The translations under genes were made by a program, and so were the position numbers. From the NCBI GenBank assembly GCA_045639525.1, contig JAZUDI010000012.1, positions 46,436 through 110,435 of the forward strand: 64,000 nucleotides of DNA, read 5' to 3'. Below, in pieces: positions 1 through 7,394 of the stretch (positions within the stretch are counted from its first letter, which is position 1; every line of letters begins with the position of its first letter). The notes under the pieces are model-generated. The model was not told where the DNA came from, did not search any database, and was given only the letters and a program-made list of their open reading frames with translations. Source of the stretch: UBA1181 sp045639525. GTDB lineage: Bacteria > Bacteroidota > Bacteroidia > Bacteroidales > Paludibacteraceae.

Positions 1-185
1 ATTTTTATGATGTTTGCGTCATTTATACCTTGTTCCTTCAGCCAATCTGCAAAGAGTCGGAACAGAAGATATGATTTGCCCGAACGTCGAATGCCAGTGA
101 TGATTTTAATTAAACCATTGTCTCGGCTGTCAATCAATCTATTAAGGTATATTTTTCTTTCTATCTTCATATTACTATTAGACAT
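1..185 (-). CDS. AAA-family ATPase, N-terminal fragment (runs off left edge)
   Basis: The minus strand is open from an ATG at 185 to the window edge, giving about 61 residues. A second in-frame ATG at 168-170 starts MKIERKIYLNRLIDSRDNG. A Walker A motif, GIRRSGKSYLL, follows about 20 residues further. This layout (short basic lead, then TGIRRSGKS) is typical of the large family of Bacteroidota ATPases with a C-terminal DUF4143 or nuclease-like domain, whose cellular role is mostly unknown. The C-terminal part is outside the window, so the subfamily cannot be set. No ribosome-binding site is visible. The plus-strand frame across the same bases lacks any recognisable domain and I treat it as a shadow. 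Confidence 0.75.
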   Translation of the reverse strand, partial: MSNSNMKIERKIYLNRLIDSRDNGLIKIITGIRRSGKSYLLFRLFADWLKEQGINDANIIK

Positions 186-187
186 TA

Positions 188-203
188 AGGTGGAAATCCA
201 CCT
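188..203. promoter_or_regulatory. Short perfect inverted repeat just upstream of the ATPase start
   Basis: AGGTGGA (188-194) and TCCACCT (197-203) form a perfect 7-bp dyad with a 2-bp centre, starting 3 bp upstream of the ATG at 183-185. It may be an operator or a small hairpin in the leader. No function is known to me. Confidence 0.35.
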
Positions 204-565
204 GAATTTCGACTACGAAGATAATAAATTCTCTTTACACGCACTCATTTTTCCTCAACGGGTTGCTCAAAATTCCTTCCACCTCACATTAAATCGACAT
301 CTCCTTCCCTTCTCCGCTCTCCCATCCTTTCTTTATTCTCAAAAAAGAAAATCCTCTTCCTTTTTCAAAATATTGGAGATTGGGATTTTTAAGGAAGTCG
401 ATGCGACAGGAAAAACCAATCGACATTGACAACCATGAAGAGTTTTTTTGACATTAATATATATATTAAATGCAAAAGGCAGGAGTGTATCGAGGTTAAG
501 ATACACTCATTGTCTTAAGTTTTTTCTATTTGTTAGTGGATACCCAATTAATGTCTTGAACGTAA
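204..565. other. Intergenic stretch without a convincing gene
   Basis: This AT-rich stretch separates the leftward ATPase from the rightward amidase. The plus-strand frame that spans 7-429 has no family signal. The only structure seen is the hairpin at 483-508, listed separately. A TTTG/TTGACA-like hexamer lies at 447-453, but it has no good partner box, so no promoter is called. Confidence 0.5.
483..508. terminator. Hairpin, possible terminator
   Basis: GAGTGTATC (483-491) pairs perfectly with GATACACTC (500-508) around an 8-nt loop. A T run follows at 519-524 on the plus strand, rather far for a classic terminator. It may end a transcript entering from the left or mark the edge of the amidase unit. 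Confidence 0.4.
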
Positions 566-763
566 AGGTCGGTGGTGCAGACGCCAGCCGACACAATAGG
601 TGAAGCTGCCGACATCCAGATCCCCAAGACCCCTTACACCGAGTGGGATGGTAGTAAAGCCCATACTGACAAGGACATCCTCAACCTCTAGTTCGTCATT
701 GGAGCTCTATTCGTGTTATTCGTGAAATTCGTGTTCAAACTTAAATCCCGTATTCGCCTATGA
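566..763 (+). pseudogene. Gene remnant with in-frame stop, directly upstream of the amidase
   Basis: A frame open from 566 to 690 has no ATG; it has GTG codons at 572 and 575 and contains PADTIGEAADIQIPKTPY. It meets a TAG at 689-691. The same frame then continues as a hydrophobic, basic-ended tail (FVIGALFVLFVKFVFK) to a TGA at 761-763 that overlaps the amidase ATG (ATGA). The conserved overlap, and base composition like the amidase, suggest a former coding gene, perhaps a small membrane protein, broken by the stop. I do not recognise the family. In Bacteroidales this kind of amidase often follows small accessory genes. Confidence 0.35.
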
Positions 764-1158
764 GAACGATAACCGAGATCATCATCCACTGTTCTGCCAC
801 CATCGAAGGCAAAGACTTCACCGTGAAGGACATCGACCGCTGGCACAAACAACGAGGTTTCAAGATGGTAGGCTACCACTACGTCATCCGCCTTGACGGA
901 ACCATCGAGCAAGACCGTCCACTAGAGATGATAGGAGCCCACTGTACCGGTCATAATGCCCACTCAATAGGCATCTGCTATATCGGAGGACTCGACCCAT
1001 CCGGCAGACCTAAGGACACCCGAACCCAAACTCAGAAGGACGTCCTCTGGAGCCTTGCCAAGAGCCTGCAGAAGCAAATCCCTCAGGCAACTCTTCACGG
1101 ACATAATGAGTTCGCCAACAAAGCGTGTCCTTGCTTCAGGGTGCCTGATCAACTATAA
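760..1158 (+). CDS. N-acetylmuramoyl-L-alanine amidase (Amidase_2 family)
   Basis: This 132-residue protein cuts the amide bond between muramic acid and the first stem-peptide residue of peptidoglycan. Zinc-ligand context is visible: IIHCSAT near residues 8-14 gives the first His, and HGHNEFANKACPCF near residues 113-126 gives the last His and the Cys-containing signature of this family. YHYVIRLDGTIEQDRP in between is the standard central strand pair. There is no signal peptide, as is common for these small Bacteroidales amidases that sit near capsule loci or in phage-like cassettes. The protein ends soon after the CPCF motif and may lack a few C-terminal residues. It starts within the ATGA overlap with an upstream remnant and is followed by a terminator. 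Confidence 0.85.
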   Translation: MRTITEIIIHCSATIEGKDFTVKDIDRWHKQRGFKMVGYHYVIRLDGTIEQDRPLEMIGAHCTGHNAHSIGICYIGGLDPSGRPKDTRTQTQKDVLWSLAKSLQKQIPQATLHGHNEFANKACPCFRVPDQL

Positions 1159-1168
1159 AAAGTAAACT

Positions 1169-1206
1169 CCACACGCCTTTCTAAGTTTTGACGTGTGGTT
1201 TTTATT
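1169..1206 (+). terminator. Rho-independent terminator after the amidase
   Basis: CCACACG (1169-1175) pairs with CGTGTGG (1192-1198) and is followed directly by TTTTTATT. It lies 10 bp after the amidase stop. Confidence 0.7.
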
Positions 1207-1241
1207 CTTATTCAACATTTTTATAGCACATATTGTGTACA

Positions 1242-2375
1242 TTATTGAATGACAAAGTTGTTATCTTCATCTTTAATAAAATGAGCTGTAAACTTTTCTC
1301 CGTCCTTTGTAATTGCAGCCACCTCTTCAAACGAAAGTGAAGTTGTGCCAAGAAGATGTTGATAAGGAATATTATTAACCACAATATCACCAGAACCTCC
1401 AGCAGAGCACATTCTAGTTGCCCATACACATGCATCACCAATCGCGTATAGATTACCATTCTTTTCAGAATAGCTTACTCTCCCTGTATCTAATCCTATT
1501 GAAAGCCCAATTGGGTCCGAAGGTACTTTTCGGATTTTTGAAACCCATTCAGAAATAATTGAAAAAGCTACTTCCCTTATTTTGCGACATACGGTAATCG
1601 CACTTTCGTAATAATCTAGTCCAAATTTTTCGCTTACATATCTATTGAAGTAACAGATAAAACCATCGCCAGTAAAACGATCAAAGATGCCGTACTCCTC
1701 CTTGATTATTTTCTGGGCTTGCTCTGATAATTTCAAAATGTAATGTTCATATAAATCTGGTGAAGGACTATATGTCATCAAATCTTGAGAGTGTCGTATA
1801 TCTGCCACTATCACTATTGAATCTGAGTCACTCATTGTTTTTAAAAAAGACTCATTTACAATCTCTAGAACTCTATAATTAATATGCCCATTCCATTTTA
1901 TGTAATCGGTATGTAAAGTGACTTCCATATTACTCATACTTAATGATGGATACTTTTCTAAATTAAGTTTCCTCAATAAGTATATCAGTTTACGCATATA
2001 AAATAATTGAAAGATGGCATTAGTTAATCCCAAGTCATTTTTCTCATGAAAGAAAGGAAACACATCTTCATTTTTAGACCATGCCTCCAAAGCGATTATT
2101 ATGCTTTCATCTGAATTATCGCCCTCTACAAAGCCATTTTCAACTTGTCCACTATGAGAACTTATGCCAGCTTTATATATATTAGAATCGATTTCATATG
2201 TGTCTTTCATGAATGAAACCAGTGTGGCAGCTGATTTTTTTATTTGGGTTCTGTAAGAGATATGACCATCAGAAAAATAATACCGTTGCCATTCAACAAC
2301 AAACCCCATTATTAGTAAGGCGAGATTAGTATATTTGTCGTTAAGGGCTTTTTTACTTATTTTTTGCTTCGACAT
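1242..2375 (-). CDS. Second class III nucleotide cyclase-like protein of a Pycsar operon
   Basis: The protein has 377 residues, counted from the ATG at 2373-2375; longer starts run into the upstream gene. Residues 1-185 match nothing I know. Residues 187-345 form a class III nucleotidyl cyclase fold: a metal-binding Asp in IVIVADIRHS (D192), a second in FDRFTGDGFICYF (D237), and the late IGLSIGLDTGRV strand. In the catalytic helix, AIGDACVWATRM keeps the Arg (R321), but the Asn normally four residues before it is Val (V317). It is the last gene of a three-gene operon, 4 bp after the membrane effector gene. It could be a second signal-making cyclase, a partner subunit of PycC or a regulatory paralogue. 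The domain call is strong; the role is inferred. Confidence 0.75.
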   Translation of the reverse strand: MSKQKISKKALNDKYTNLALLIMGFVVEWQRYYFSDGHISYRTQIKKSAATLVSFMKDTYEIDSNIYKAGISSHSGQVENGFVEGDNSDESIIIALEAWSKNEDVFPFFHEKNDLGLTNAIFQLFYMRKLIYLLRKLNLEKYPSLSMSNMEVTLHTDYIKWNGHINYRVLEIVNESFLKTMSDSDSIVIVADIRHSQDLMTYSPSPDLYEHYILKLSEQAQKIIKEEYGIFDRFTGDGFICYFNRYVSEKFGLDYYESAITVCRKIREVAFSIISEWVSKIRKVPSDPIGLSIGLDTGRVSYSEKNGNLYAIGDACVWATRMCSAGGSGDIVVNNIPYQHLLGTTSLSFEEVAAITKDGEKFTAHFIKDEDNNFVIQ

Positions 2376-2379
2376 TATA

Positions 2380-2982
2380 TTAAGAAATTGATGCGTGATA
2401 CATAAATACAACGGAAACAAATATAATCAAGATTACAAGTGTCCATTTAAGGGCCACCAATCCTTTATTATAGTGATAAAATTTCTCATCACATCGATTG
2501 GCATTAATATACACTTGAGACAATAAGTCGTGCATTTCATCAGTTTCCGTTTCTGACTCAACCTTCTTTTGGAATGCGAGATAATCTTGGAATTCTTTCT
2601 TATCTGCTATACACTGAAAATGAATGAGAGAGTCTTTATCACGAACGTTTTTATCTTTGGTTTGATCAGCACCAGTCTTTGCCTCTAGTACTTTGAATAG
2701 ATGAAATAGACTATTCGCGAATGCCACAATTAACGATAGTAAGAACAATATTACCATACATCCCCAAAAACAAAATTCCTTATCTCCATCAAGGAACAAC
2801 GTGTCCGAAAGGATATTTGTTACGGCATCGAAAACAAAATCGGTAGAACAAACTATGGTTAACACCATTGCCTGGACCGCTAAAATTATAGAAGTCTTTG
2901 TATCGCAAACCTCTACCCAATGGATGATACGATCCATTCTAGAAATCAGTTCTTCTTTCTTTAAATACATATTGTCATTCAT
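2380..2982 (-). CDS. pycTM: Pycsar transmembrane effector (PycTM-like)
   Basis: This 200-residue membrane protein starts at the ATG at 2980-2982, 1 bp after the PycC stop; a TTG start 9 bp earlier is less likely. Hydrophobic segments lie near residues 29-46, 70-96 and 178-198. The N-terminal helix ends in CDTKTSIILAVQAM. The C-terminal half has the pattern seen in the PycTM/DUF5706 family: a soluble linker, then DLLSQVYINANRCDEKF just before the last membrane helix. In known Pycsar systems such proteins sense cCMP or cUMP made on phage infection and damage the inner membrane, killing the cell. Sitting between two cyclase genes on one strand supports this role. Assignment is from motif reading only. 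Confidence 0.78.
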   Translation of the reverse strand: MNDNMYLKKEELISRMDRIIHWVEVCDTKTSIILAVQAMVLTIVCSTDFVFDAVTNILSDTLFLDGDKEFCFWGCMVILFLLSLIVAFANSLFHLFKVLEAKTGADQTKDKNVRDKDSLIHFQCIADKKEFQDYLAFQKKVESETETDEMHDLLSQVYINANRCDEKFYHYNKGLVALKWTLVILIIFVSVVFMYHASIS

Positions 2983-2983
2983 T

Positions 2984-3733
2984 TTAGTCAATTGTTATGA
3001 TACATGATGACACAAATACATCTTCATACCCACTGTCATACTTCATGATTTTCTTTGTCCAAACACTGACCTTAATATTCTGCACCCCTAAAAATGTTTG
3101 GTTACTTTGAGTATATGTTAGGAGGTTTTCATCAAGTTTTGAATATACAGCATTAGAAATGCCAACATTATATGGGGAATTACATAAATCGCTGATTTTG
3201 GTTGACTTATTAACAGCATTCCCTATCCATATTAGATCTTTATTATCATTACTACCACCTAACCCCACTTTCGTGGCAATTACATCTCCGCAGTCTACGC
3301 CTATACCGAAATCTATATCAGTATATCGAGACAAATTTACATTGACAATATCAGTGATAGCATATCTCATTCTGAAAGCAACTCTTACGGCTTTACGGAC
3401 TGTATCAACGTCATTGCCATAAAAGAATACTAGCAAACTATCACCATTGAAACTTCTTATTTCACCTCCCATTGAACTAGCAACCTTCACTATAGCATGA
3501 TAGTAAGTCATATGTATCTTTGCTACCACATTTCTATTATGAATGTTGAGAACGTGAGTCGAGCCTCTCATATCGATGTATAATACAGTCACCGGAAGCT
3601 TTACTCCTGTACACCCGAAAGTCAACCCGGGATGTATTGTGTCGATGGATGGGACAAACGATATATCCTTAATCGTAAAAGCAGTATCCTGTATCTCCTT
3701 CGCTTTTGATTTAATATTTTCTTTTAATGACAT
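2984..3733 (-). CDS. pycC: Pycsar pyrimidine cyclase (PycC-like class III cyclase)
   Basis: This 249-residue protein is close in layout to stand-alone PycC cyclases, which make cCMP or cUMP in infected cells. The cyclase core runs from about residue 48 to 215. LYIDMRGSTH holds the first metal Asp (D54) and IRSFNGDSLLVFF the second (D98). GIGVDCGDVIATKVG and DLIWIGNAVNKSTKISD follow. The catalytic Asn is present (N175), but the residue four further, usually Arg, is Lys (K179). Base specificity cannot be read by eye. The gene leads a three-gene operon with a membrane effector and a second cyclase. A 19-bp dyad-containing element lies about 60 bp upstream. Confidence 0.82.
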   Translation of the reverse strand: MSLKENIKSKAKEIQDTAFTIKDISFVPSIDTIHPGLTFGCTGVKLPVTVLYIDMRGSTHVLNIHNRNVVAKIHMTYYHAIVKVASSMGGEIRSFNGDSLLVFFYGNDVDTVRKAVRVAFRMRYAITDIVNVNLSRYTDIDFGIGVDCGDVIATKVGLGGSNDNKDLIWIGNAVNKSTKISDLCNSPYNVGISNAVYSKLDENLLTYTQSNQTFLGVQNIKVSVWTKKIMKYDSGYEDVFVSSCIITID

Positions 3734-3794
3734 ATGAAAAAATTATAAGTTCCTTTTGTTCCACCTGTCCGTATCGCACGGAATACTAACGTAC

Positions 3795-3813
3795 CACTTG
3801 TGCAAGTGAATGT
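3795..3813. repeat. 19-bp dyad element, left copy
   Basis: The 19-bp element begins CACTTGTGCAAGTG, a perfect dyad, and continues GAATGT-like. A copy with two mismatches in the same orientation lies at 6267-6285. The left copy sits about 60 bp upstream of pycC and just beyond the 3' end of the broken ATPase gene. It could be an operator shared by two units, or a direct repeat left at the ends of the segment 3.8-6.3 kb. Confidence 0.5.
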
Positions 3814-3821
3814 AATAAATG

Positions 3822-5293
3822 TTAACCTTCAAACAATTCCTCTAGCGTAATGACCTGTTGAAAGTCGCCACTATATTCATTATACTTTAGACCTTCGGTC
3901 GTTACCAGTGTTGCATGTACTACGGTATGCGATGGGAGTTCCTTTTCCAAGAGGTTTTGCCTATGAACCAGAATCTTATGATAAGCCACTGTTACGCTGT
4001 AGTCTTCATTGTAGAATTTCATCTCGCACATATTCACAATATGGTCACCACGTATCAGTAGTAGGTCTATCTGTGTTCCGGCAGTCACATCATCACCTCT
4101 TTGACTCCATGCACTCAATTCCGTCTGCACGCCACTTATGCCCAAAGCTTTCTTAATCTGCGCCCAATGATACCAGCACACTTCCTCAAAGGCTATACCT
4201 CGCCAACTTACCACAGCCTGACTAGGATCTCCCTGCCAGAAGTCCGTAACAAGCCTCTGCTGTCCCTTCACCAAGTGCAGCCAGAACCAGCAGAATGGAT
4301 CCACAAGCTTATAATGCACCTCCGTCTCCTTCATTCCGAACGGAACATACTTCACGACAAAATCACTGGCAATCAATGCCTTAAGCATATTCGTAAATGC
4401 CTGATTACTTTCGAGTCCAGTCTGTTCTATCAATTGCTGACGCGTCCATCCTGCGTGACGTTTATACATCACCTCTATGATCTTCTTCATCTCAGTAGGC
4501 CTACTGAATACCGATGCAAAGAGTCGGTCGTATTCATTCTCAAGTCGTGGCTTCACACCGAAGAACAGTTCGTTGACCATCTGGTTCAGGTCATCCCACG
4601 GCTCATGTAGTTCATATAATATGGAATGCCACCCAACACCATGTAACTCTGAACAATATCGTAACGCGACATCTTCACTCCTCGACTCTTGTAGAACTGT
4701 TCGCACTCCTTCAGTGTAAACGGACTCAGTTTTATCTCTTTTGTCACTCGACCATACATGCCACCATGGCTATTGATAAAGTTGTCCTGAATCCAACTCG
4801 TTGCACTACCGCACACTACCACCATCACATTGTGGCGATGGCATGCCCAGTTGTTCCAGAAACCCTCAAAGGCTGTCACGAATCCCGAGCGTGGCGTGTC
4901 CATCCAAGGTAATTCGTCCAGGAATATAACAATCCTCTGACCCTGATCCTTCTGTTCTATCAGTTGCGAAAGCATCAGGAAAGCCTCAATCCATGAAGTG
5001 GGCTGATGAGATTTGCGCATACCATACTGCTGCAATGAAGCATAGAACTGCTTCAGTTGTAACTTCATCTGGTTAACTCTAGGCTTCTGCTTTTCCTCTG
5101 TATCACACTTATGTTCCCTCTCTATAGGGGACAGACCTGCATGACGGAAAGTGATTCGACCTGCAAGCGACTCATCAATCAAGAAAGTTTTACCCACACG
5201 CCTTCTGCCATATACAGACACAAGCTCAGCTTTGCCACTGTTATACAGTTCATTGAACTCACTTATTCCTTTTTCGCGACCTATTATTGCCAT
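3822..5293 (-). pseudogene. Frameshifted AAA ATPase (archaeal-type ATPase with DUF234-like C-terminus)
   Basis: Two minus-strand frames together make one protein of about 490 residues. The first (ATG at 5293) has Walker A GRRRVGKTFLI near residue 30 and Walker B IVIFLDELPWMD near 122. It ends at a TGA at about 4586 right after GIPYYMNYMSRGMT. The other frame picks up at once with LNQMVNELFFG and runs to 3822. It carries a winged-helix-like stretch (WTRQQLIEQTGLES) and a nuclease-like tail (TQIDLLLIRGDH, CEMKFY) typical of DUF234-type endings. Restoring one C in the ATGACCTGAAC context near 4590 joins the frames. It is either a young pseudogene or a consensus error. Members of this family have no settled function. 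Confidence 0.8.
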
Positions 5294-5500
5294 ACAAAAA
5301 TATTGCCTTATTTAGCCACTATTTACATGACAATTAAAATCATGGCTGATTATAACACCTATTTCTACCTACAAAATTACTCTTTCCTTTCCGACTAGCC
5401 AAGAAAAACCGTCCCACAAATCGTTAGTCACCACTCTTTTAGCGAATAACAAAGCAGAATCGGGCTCATAGACTCCAGTGTACTTCATGTTGTCCGGCAT

Positions 5501-6262
5501 CTACACAGTTTCCTGAACTTCGTCTATCAACTCATCCAGCCAATTTGCAAGAGCCAAGATGTTGTTGAAATAGCCACCAAGATCCACGGCTTTATCTACG
5601 AAGCTATCTCTTCCGCCAAGAACCCACTTTCGCATTCGTCCTGTCTGATGTACTTCAGCTGTGCGAAAGTTATCATCTAAACTCGAGATGATCGCAAACA
5701 GAGAATCTAACGATTCGGAATCGATCTGATCCTGCATCAATTTCTTAAAGTCAGCCTTTCGACTACCTGACGAACCGAACTTCTTGTATCTCTCTGGACA
5801 GAACAACAGCACCAGCACTCCCATCAATTTATCATAGAAGGTTCGGAAACGAATTGCCATATCAATATTGGAATGAAGCAGGTCCATCTTTTCCTTAAAG
5901 AGATTTGGGTCCGTCAAGATGCTAGGAGTTTCCTTGCAATTCATCACCTTATACCCTGAGATTGTTCTGTGGTAATCGATGAATACAAAAGCAAACGTTA
6001 TCTTCAAATCGAGAATTGCACTAAACAACCGTCCTCCATTTTCGTTCATCCTCATGCATCTATCAAACCATCGAGGCAAATCTACCCAATGAAAAGGCAG
6101 GTGTGTTTCCTTCTCTACATAGTTCTTAATCAGGTCAGAGAACTTCACGACCTCATCCTTGTTATTCAAGGAGAACTCTTGTGCCATGACTGTATCTGCA
6201 TCAATCCCAAAGAACTTTCTTCTGTCCTCGACATTTGCTGAATTATAGCAAGCTTTATCCAT
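5501..6262 (-). CDS. Hypothetical protein, helical
   Basis: This 253-residue protein is not a family I recognise. It looks mostly helical and soluble, with a HWVDLPRWFDRCMRMNE stretch near residues 58-74 and FRTFYDKLMGVLVLLFCPERY near 139-159. The N-terminal half is acidic and Lys-rich, and the C-terminus is acidic (NWLDELIDEVQETV). The shape is reminiscent of HEPN-type or HEPN-like helical bundles found in defence islands, but I cannot point to a clear RX4-6H motif. The ATG at 6260-6262 lies 4 bp after a 19-bp dyad element on the coding strand. Neighbours are a frameshifted ATPase downstream and a hairpin-rich border upstream. Function unknown. Confidence 0.7.
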   Translation of the reverse strand: MDKACYNSANVEDRRKFFGIDADTVMAQEFSLNNKDEVVKFSDLIKNYVEKETHLPFHWVDLPRWFDRCMRMNENGGRLFSAILDLKITFAFVFIDYHRTISGYKVMNCKETPSILTDPNLFKEKMDLLHSNIDMAIRFRTFYDKLMGVLVLLFCPERYKKFGSSGSRKADFKKLMQDQIDSESLDSLFAIISSLDDNFRTAEVHQTGRMRKWVLGGRDSFVDKAVDLGGYFNNILALANWLDELIDEVQETV

Positions 6263-6266
6263 AAAT

Positions 6267-6285
6267 CACTTGTGCAGGTGAATAT
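6267..6285. repeat. 19-bp dyad element, right copy
   Basis: This element reads CACTTGTGCAGGTG followed by GAATAT-like bases, and it matches 3795-3813 at 17 of 19 positions. It lies 4 bp from the start codon of the 253-residue gene, so it may be in that gene's leader or promoter. As a pair, the two copies bracket the frameshifted ATPase and the hypothetical gene. Confidence 0.5.
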
Positions 6286-6301
6286 GTTTTGTCTCAGATT
6301 A

Positions 6302-6336
6302 AGCCGGCGAGAGTCGCTTTGCGACACTCGCCGGCT
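6302..6336. terminator. Strong hairpin at the end of the capsule locus
   Basis: A 16-bp stem with one mismatch starts AGCCGGCGAG (6302) and closes at CTCGCCGGCT (6336) around a TTT loop. On the plus strand it is followed by TTTTG. It lies between the last capsule gene (wbuC remnant) and the accessory region. Confidence 0.6.
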
Positions 6337-6349
6337 TTTGTCCTCACGC

Positions 6350-6390
6350 CCCTTGCAGTCTCTGGCAGATGAGCCAGAGTCTGCAAAGGG
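6350..6390. terminator. Second hairpin beyond the wbuC remnant
   Basis: CCCTTGCAGTCTCTGGC (from 6350) pairs imperfectly with GCCAGAGTCTGCAAAGGG (to 6390). It is 17 bp beyond the stop of the wbuC remnant on the minus strand and probably helps end the capsule transcript, together with the stronger hairpin at 6302-6336. Confidence 0.5.
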
Positions 6391-6406
6391 CTTCTATCTC
6401 TAAGCC

Positions 6407-6786
6407 CTAAGCTTTAATCTCTAAGCTCACCGTCCCATCCTTACCCTCATAGATCACCGATGGTTCAAACACCTCTATTGTGTGCCAAGTATCAGGAGGA
6501 ACCACACAGCCGAAGTTGCCGGTGGAAGGATCAAGATGTATGCGCTCTACCTCAGTCTTGCCGTCTTCTGAGAACAGCACTTCATCCATCTTGCCCACAA
6601 GCAGGATGACATTCTCGTTACTCATCGGGAGCTTATGAACTGCCACCTGAGTGCCAGGAACATAGCATTGAGCATCCTCTGGCTGTTGTCTTCTGAAGAG
6701 GTCCATAAGTCAAAGTTCTGTCTCAACCTTGGGTTGCTGCGAGCTTGATCAAATAGGTTGTCTATATGTTGTTTGTCGAGTTTCAT
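6407..6786 (-). pseudogene. wbuC: WbuC-family cupin, frameshifted and with a metal-site change
   Basis: WbuC cupins are small metalloproteins at the ends of O-antigen and capsule clusters, with unclear chemistry. The first frame starts at the ATG at 6784-6786 (TAATG overlap with the acyltransferase stop) and gives PRLRQNFDLWTSSEDNSQRM, LNAM, a typical WbuC N-terminus. It then runs out of register near 6660. The other frame supplies VPGTQVAVHKLPMSNENVIL, the cupin core, FGCVVPPDTWHTIEVFEPSV, and the end. Adding one G at the ATGTTCC site restores one protein of about 125 residues. The usual HRH/HKH pair after the VP-G strand reads HKL here, so a metal-binding His also appears lost. That second change argues for real decay rather than only a read error. 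Confidence 0.78.
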
Positions 6787-7394
6787 TATCCTTCTCTTAA
6801 CGGTTCTAAAGTCTTTATCACCCTTGCCGGATTTCCTACTGCCACACAATTATCAGGAATATCCTTTACAACCACACTACCAGCTCCAATGGTCACATTG
6901 TTGCCGATGGTTATATCACCTATGATGACTACATTAGCGCCAAGGCTGACATTGTTACCAATACGTGGTCTTCTACCATCTTTTTTTCCAATAGTTGTAC
7001 AATGAAGAAAAGAGAAGTTATCTCCTATTGATTCTGCATTCAGTACTGTTGCATAACAATGAGCAGTCTTCATGCCCTTCCCAAACTTAGTAGAGAATGG
7101 CAGTATTAAACTATCACACCCAGGACGATACCAACTTATCAACATATCCCACATAGGGCCAATTCTTCTATAAAAGATACAACGATACCATGGATTATTA
7201 TGTAAAAGATATAATAAAAGTATCGGCAATGGAAGCTTAATGTTAATTTGATCTTTGTATTTTATCAAATCGCTTATAATAAGACACTTACCGTTCCGCC
7301 CTACAACAAACACTAATAAATGGGGGAGATAGAGCCAAAAGAAGAGCAATGCACCGAAAAGACGCAAAATATCTCGGATTATTCTTTTGTTCAT
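6786..7394 (-). CDS. Hexapeptide-repeat acyltransferase (serine acetyltransferase/colanic acid type)
   Basis: The protein has 202 residues from the ATG at 7392-7394, which forms an ATGA overlap with the upstream glycosyltransferase stop. The N-terminal 60 residues hold two hydrophobic segments. The C-terminal half is a left-handed beta-helix with hexapeptide turns: IGDNFSFLHCTTIG, then PRIGNNVSLGANVVIIG and ITIGNNVTIGAGSVVVKDI. It ends with NCVAVGNPARVIK, the standard acetyl-CoA-binding end of the family. It probably acetylates a sugar of the capsule repeat unit. The acceptor cannot be told. It is the last intact gene of the capsule operon. Confidence 0.85.
   Translation of the reverse strand: MNKRIIRDILRLFGALLFFWLYLPHLLVFVVGRNGKCLIISDLIKYKDQINIKLPLPILLLYLLHNNPWYRCIFYRRIGPMWDMLISWYRPGCDSLILPFSTKFGKGMKTAHCYATVLNAESIGDNFSFLHCTTIGKKDGRRPRIGNNVSLGANVVIIGDITIGNNVTIGAGSVVVKDIPDNCVAVGNPARVIKTLEPLREG

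Noticed and set aside
7..429. Plus-strand frame of 140 codons at the left edge
   Set aside because: The opposite strand carries a clear Walker A ATPase start over 1-185, and the plus-strand product has no family features.
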